A DNA stretch of 64,000 nt, taken from assembly GCA_000469685.2 (NCBI GenBank), contig LS997563.1, forward strand, positions 39,720,468-39,784,467, written 5' to 3'. The notes under the pieces are model-generated. The model worked only from the letters and a program-made list of their open reading frames with translations, was not told the origin of the DNA and did not search any database. Both the position numbers and the translations under genes were made by a program. Shown piece by piece: positions 63,136-64,000 of the stretch (its first letter is position 1; each line of letters starts with the position of its first letter). Source of the DNA: Haemonchus contortus (taxonomy: Eukaryota; Nematoda; Chromadorea; Rhabditida; Trichostrongylidae).

Positions 63136-63230
63136 ACATGGGTATGCACATAGCGTGTTCGTAAGGGTCCACAGAGCTTTTTCTCACTGGCAACCGGTCT
63201 ATAATAGAAGCCTATACATATATGTATATA

Positions 63231-64000
63231 CTAGGGTGTCCATAAAGTTCGTTGGTCATTCGTTTTTTCAGAGCTTGTAAAGATAACTCACCAAGTTGAA
63301 TTTACTGGTCCATGATATAATCTCCATGCATACCCACCACCCTTCGCCAACGACCGGGTAGAGGGCAACTCTATCTTCCCAAAAGCCGCGACTCGGCCCA
63401 GTCCTCGATCACGTCCTCGAGGTCGCGCTCGTTTTTCAGTTGTTTTCAATTTTGCATGGACTGGAAAATGTGGTAATCGCATGGACTGATGTCCGGGCCA
63501 TACGGTGGATGCGTGACCGTCTTGATGCCCAGCCTGTCCAGGACGGCCTGAGTATCTCCCGCTTTGTGGGGGCGCGTGTTGCCCAAGAAAAACCACGGAT
63601 CTGCAAGTTTCTGGGACAAGGCGGCAGCTTTCACCTTCACCTCCTGCAGTTCTTTAGAGAGGCTCTCTACCGTCACTGTGGCATTGTTGGGTAGGATGCT
63701 GTAGTGGACGACGCGTTGGCGAGAGTACCAAAATAACAGAAGGCGCTTCTTTCCATGCATATTTCTCTTTGCACGGCTTGGTGGGGGCGCATCTAAATCC
63801 ACCTAGACTGGTTTATTGGCAGGAATAGAGTAGTAGACCCACTTCTCATCTTGGCCAATGAGGAGTCCAGAATCTTCCTCAGGCCTCTGAGTCTGAGGTT
63901 GTCGGAGCACACCTCAACCCGATTCCTGGCCTGTGCCGGCGTGAGGTCGTGAGGGACAACTCGACACTTCTTCGACACCTAGCCAGATTCAATAAGGAAT
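63231..64000 (-). mobile_element. Degenerate mariner transposon, cut by the window edge
   Basis: The 3' terminal repeat begins CTAGGGTGTCCATAAAGTTC near 63231, next to TA-rich sequence. Minus-strand frames 63978-63793, 63802-63446 and 63596-63288 encode pieces of a DD34D transposase: PHDLTPAQARNRVEVC, then GQDEKWVYY (first Asp), RLLLFWYSRQRVVHYSIL, FLGNTRPHKA and PYGPDISPCDYHIF. The second catalytic Asp of the family motif HDNARPH is Gly here. An in-frame stop and frame changes make it a pseudogene. Its other end lies beyond 64000. Confidence 0.85.

Noticed and set aside
1..64000. CRISPR array, bacterial operon or phage-type system
   Set aside because: No spaced direct repeats, ribosome binding sites or compact ORFs; the DNA is eukaryotic with introns throughout.

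Overview
The window looks like a piece of a nematode chromosome, probably clade V and most likely a strongylid or hookworm-type genome. The reasons are short exons with TTTCAG-type 3' splice sites, an eIF2B-epsilon gene directly upstream of a UBE3C-type HECT ligase gene, a receptor with EGF/insulin-receptor L domains (the nematode irld type), and a heavy load of Penelope-like elements, a tRNA-derived SINE family and mariner. There is no bacterial-style gene organisation, and nearly all intact single-frame ORFs over 200 codons belong to mobile elements. Gene models below were built by eye from splice sites, reading phase and remembered family sequences; no search was run.

Left part (1-18 kb): a three-exon minus-strand gene or gene tail of unknown function (1.9-3.6 kb) lies downstream of a minus-strand NKAIN-family membrane protein gene. 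Its first exon is at 14.6-14.7 kb and its last at 5.5-5.8 kb, separated by a long intron region holding a SINE and other repeats. A 1.3 kb dispersed repeat built of degenerate tandem units lies at 4-5.3 kb.

Middle (18-32 kb): two minus-strand housekeeping genes in tandem. eIF2B epsilon (27.9-32.0 kb) is the translation-initiation guanine-nucleotide exchange factor subunit. It is followed 621 bp downstream by the HECT E3 ligase UBE3C/ETC-1 (19.0-27.2 kb). A 3' splice site directly abuts the UBE3C start codon, suggesting trans-splicing and an operon. The same neighbour pair is recalled from C. elegans (D2085.3 and D2085.4).

Right of this (33-40 kb): a plus-strand secreted or type-I membrane receptor-L-domain gene can be reconstructed from signal peptide to a transmembrane tail. 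It is flanked and interrupted by hairpin-forming repeats.

Right part (41-58 kb): two minus-strand genes appear to be diverged tandem paralogues. Each has a Ser/Thr/Pro/Glu-rich ectodomain, one transmembrane helix, a Lys/Arg-rich juxtamembrane exon and a cytoplasmic tail with a shared Val-rich, Asp-Thr-Gly motif. No family is recognised. A nearly full-length Penelope-like element sits in the last intron of one. A head-to-head inverted dimer of a second Penelope family, flanked by a 16-bp direct repeat, lies upstream of the other. Both Penelope families carry a hammerhead-ribozyme-like fold after the ORF. The window ends in a degenerate mariner transposon.
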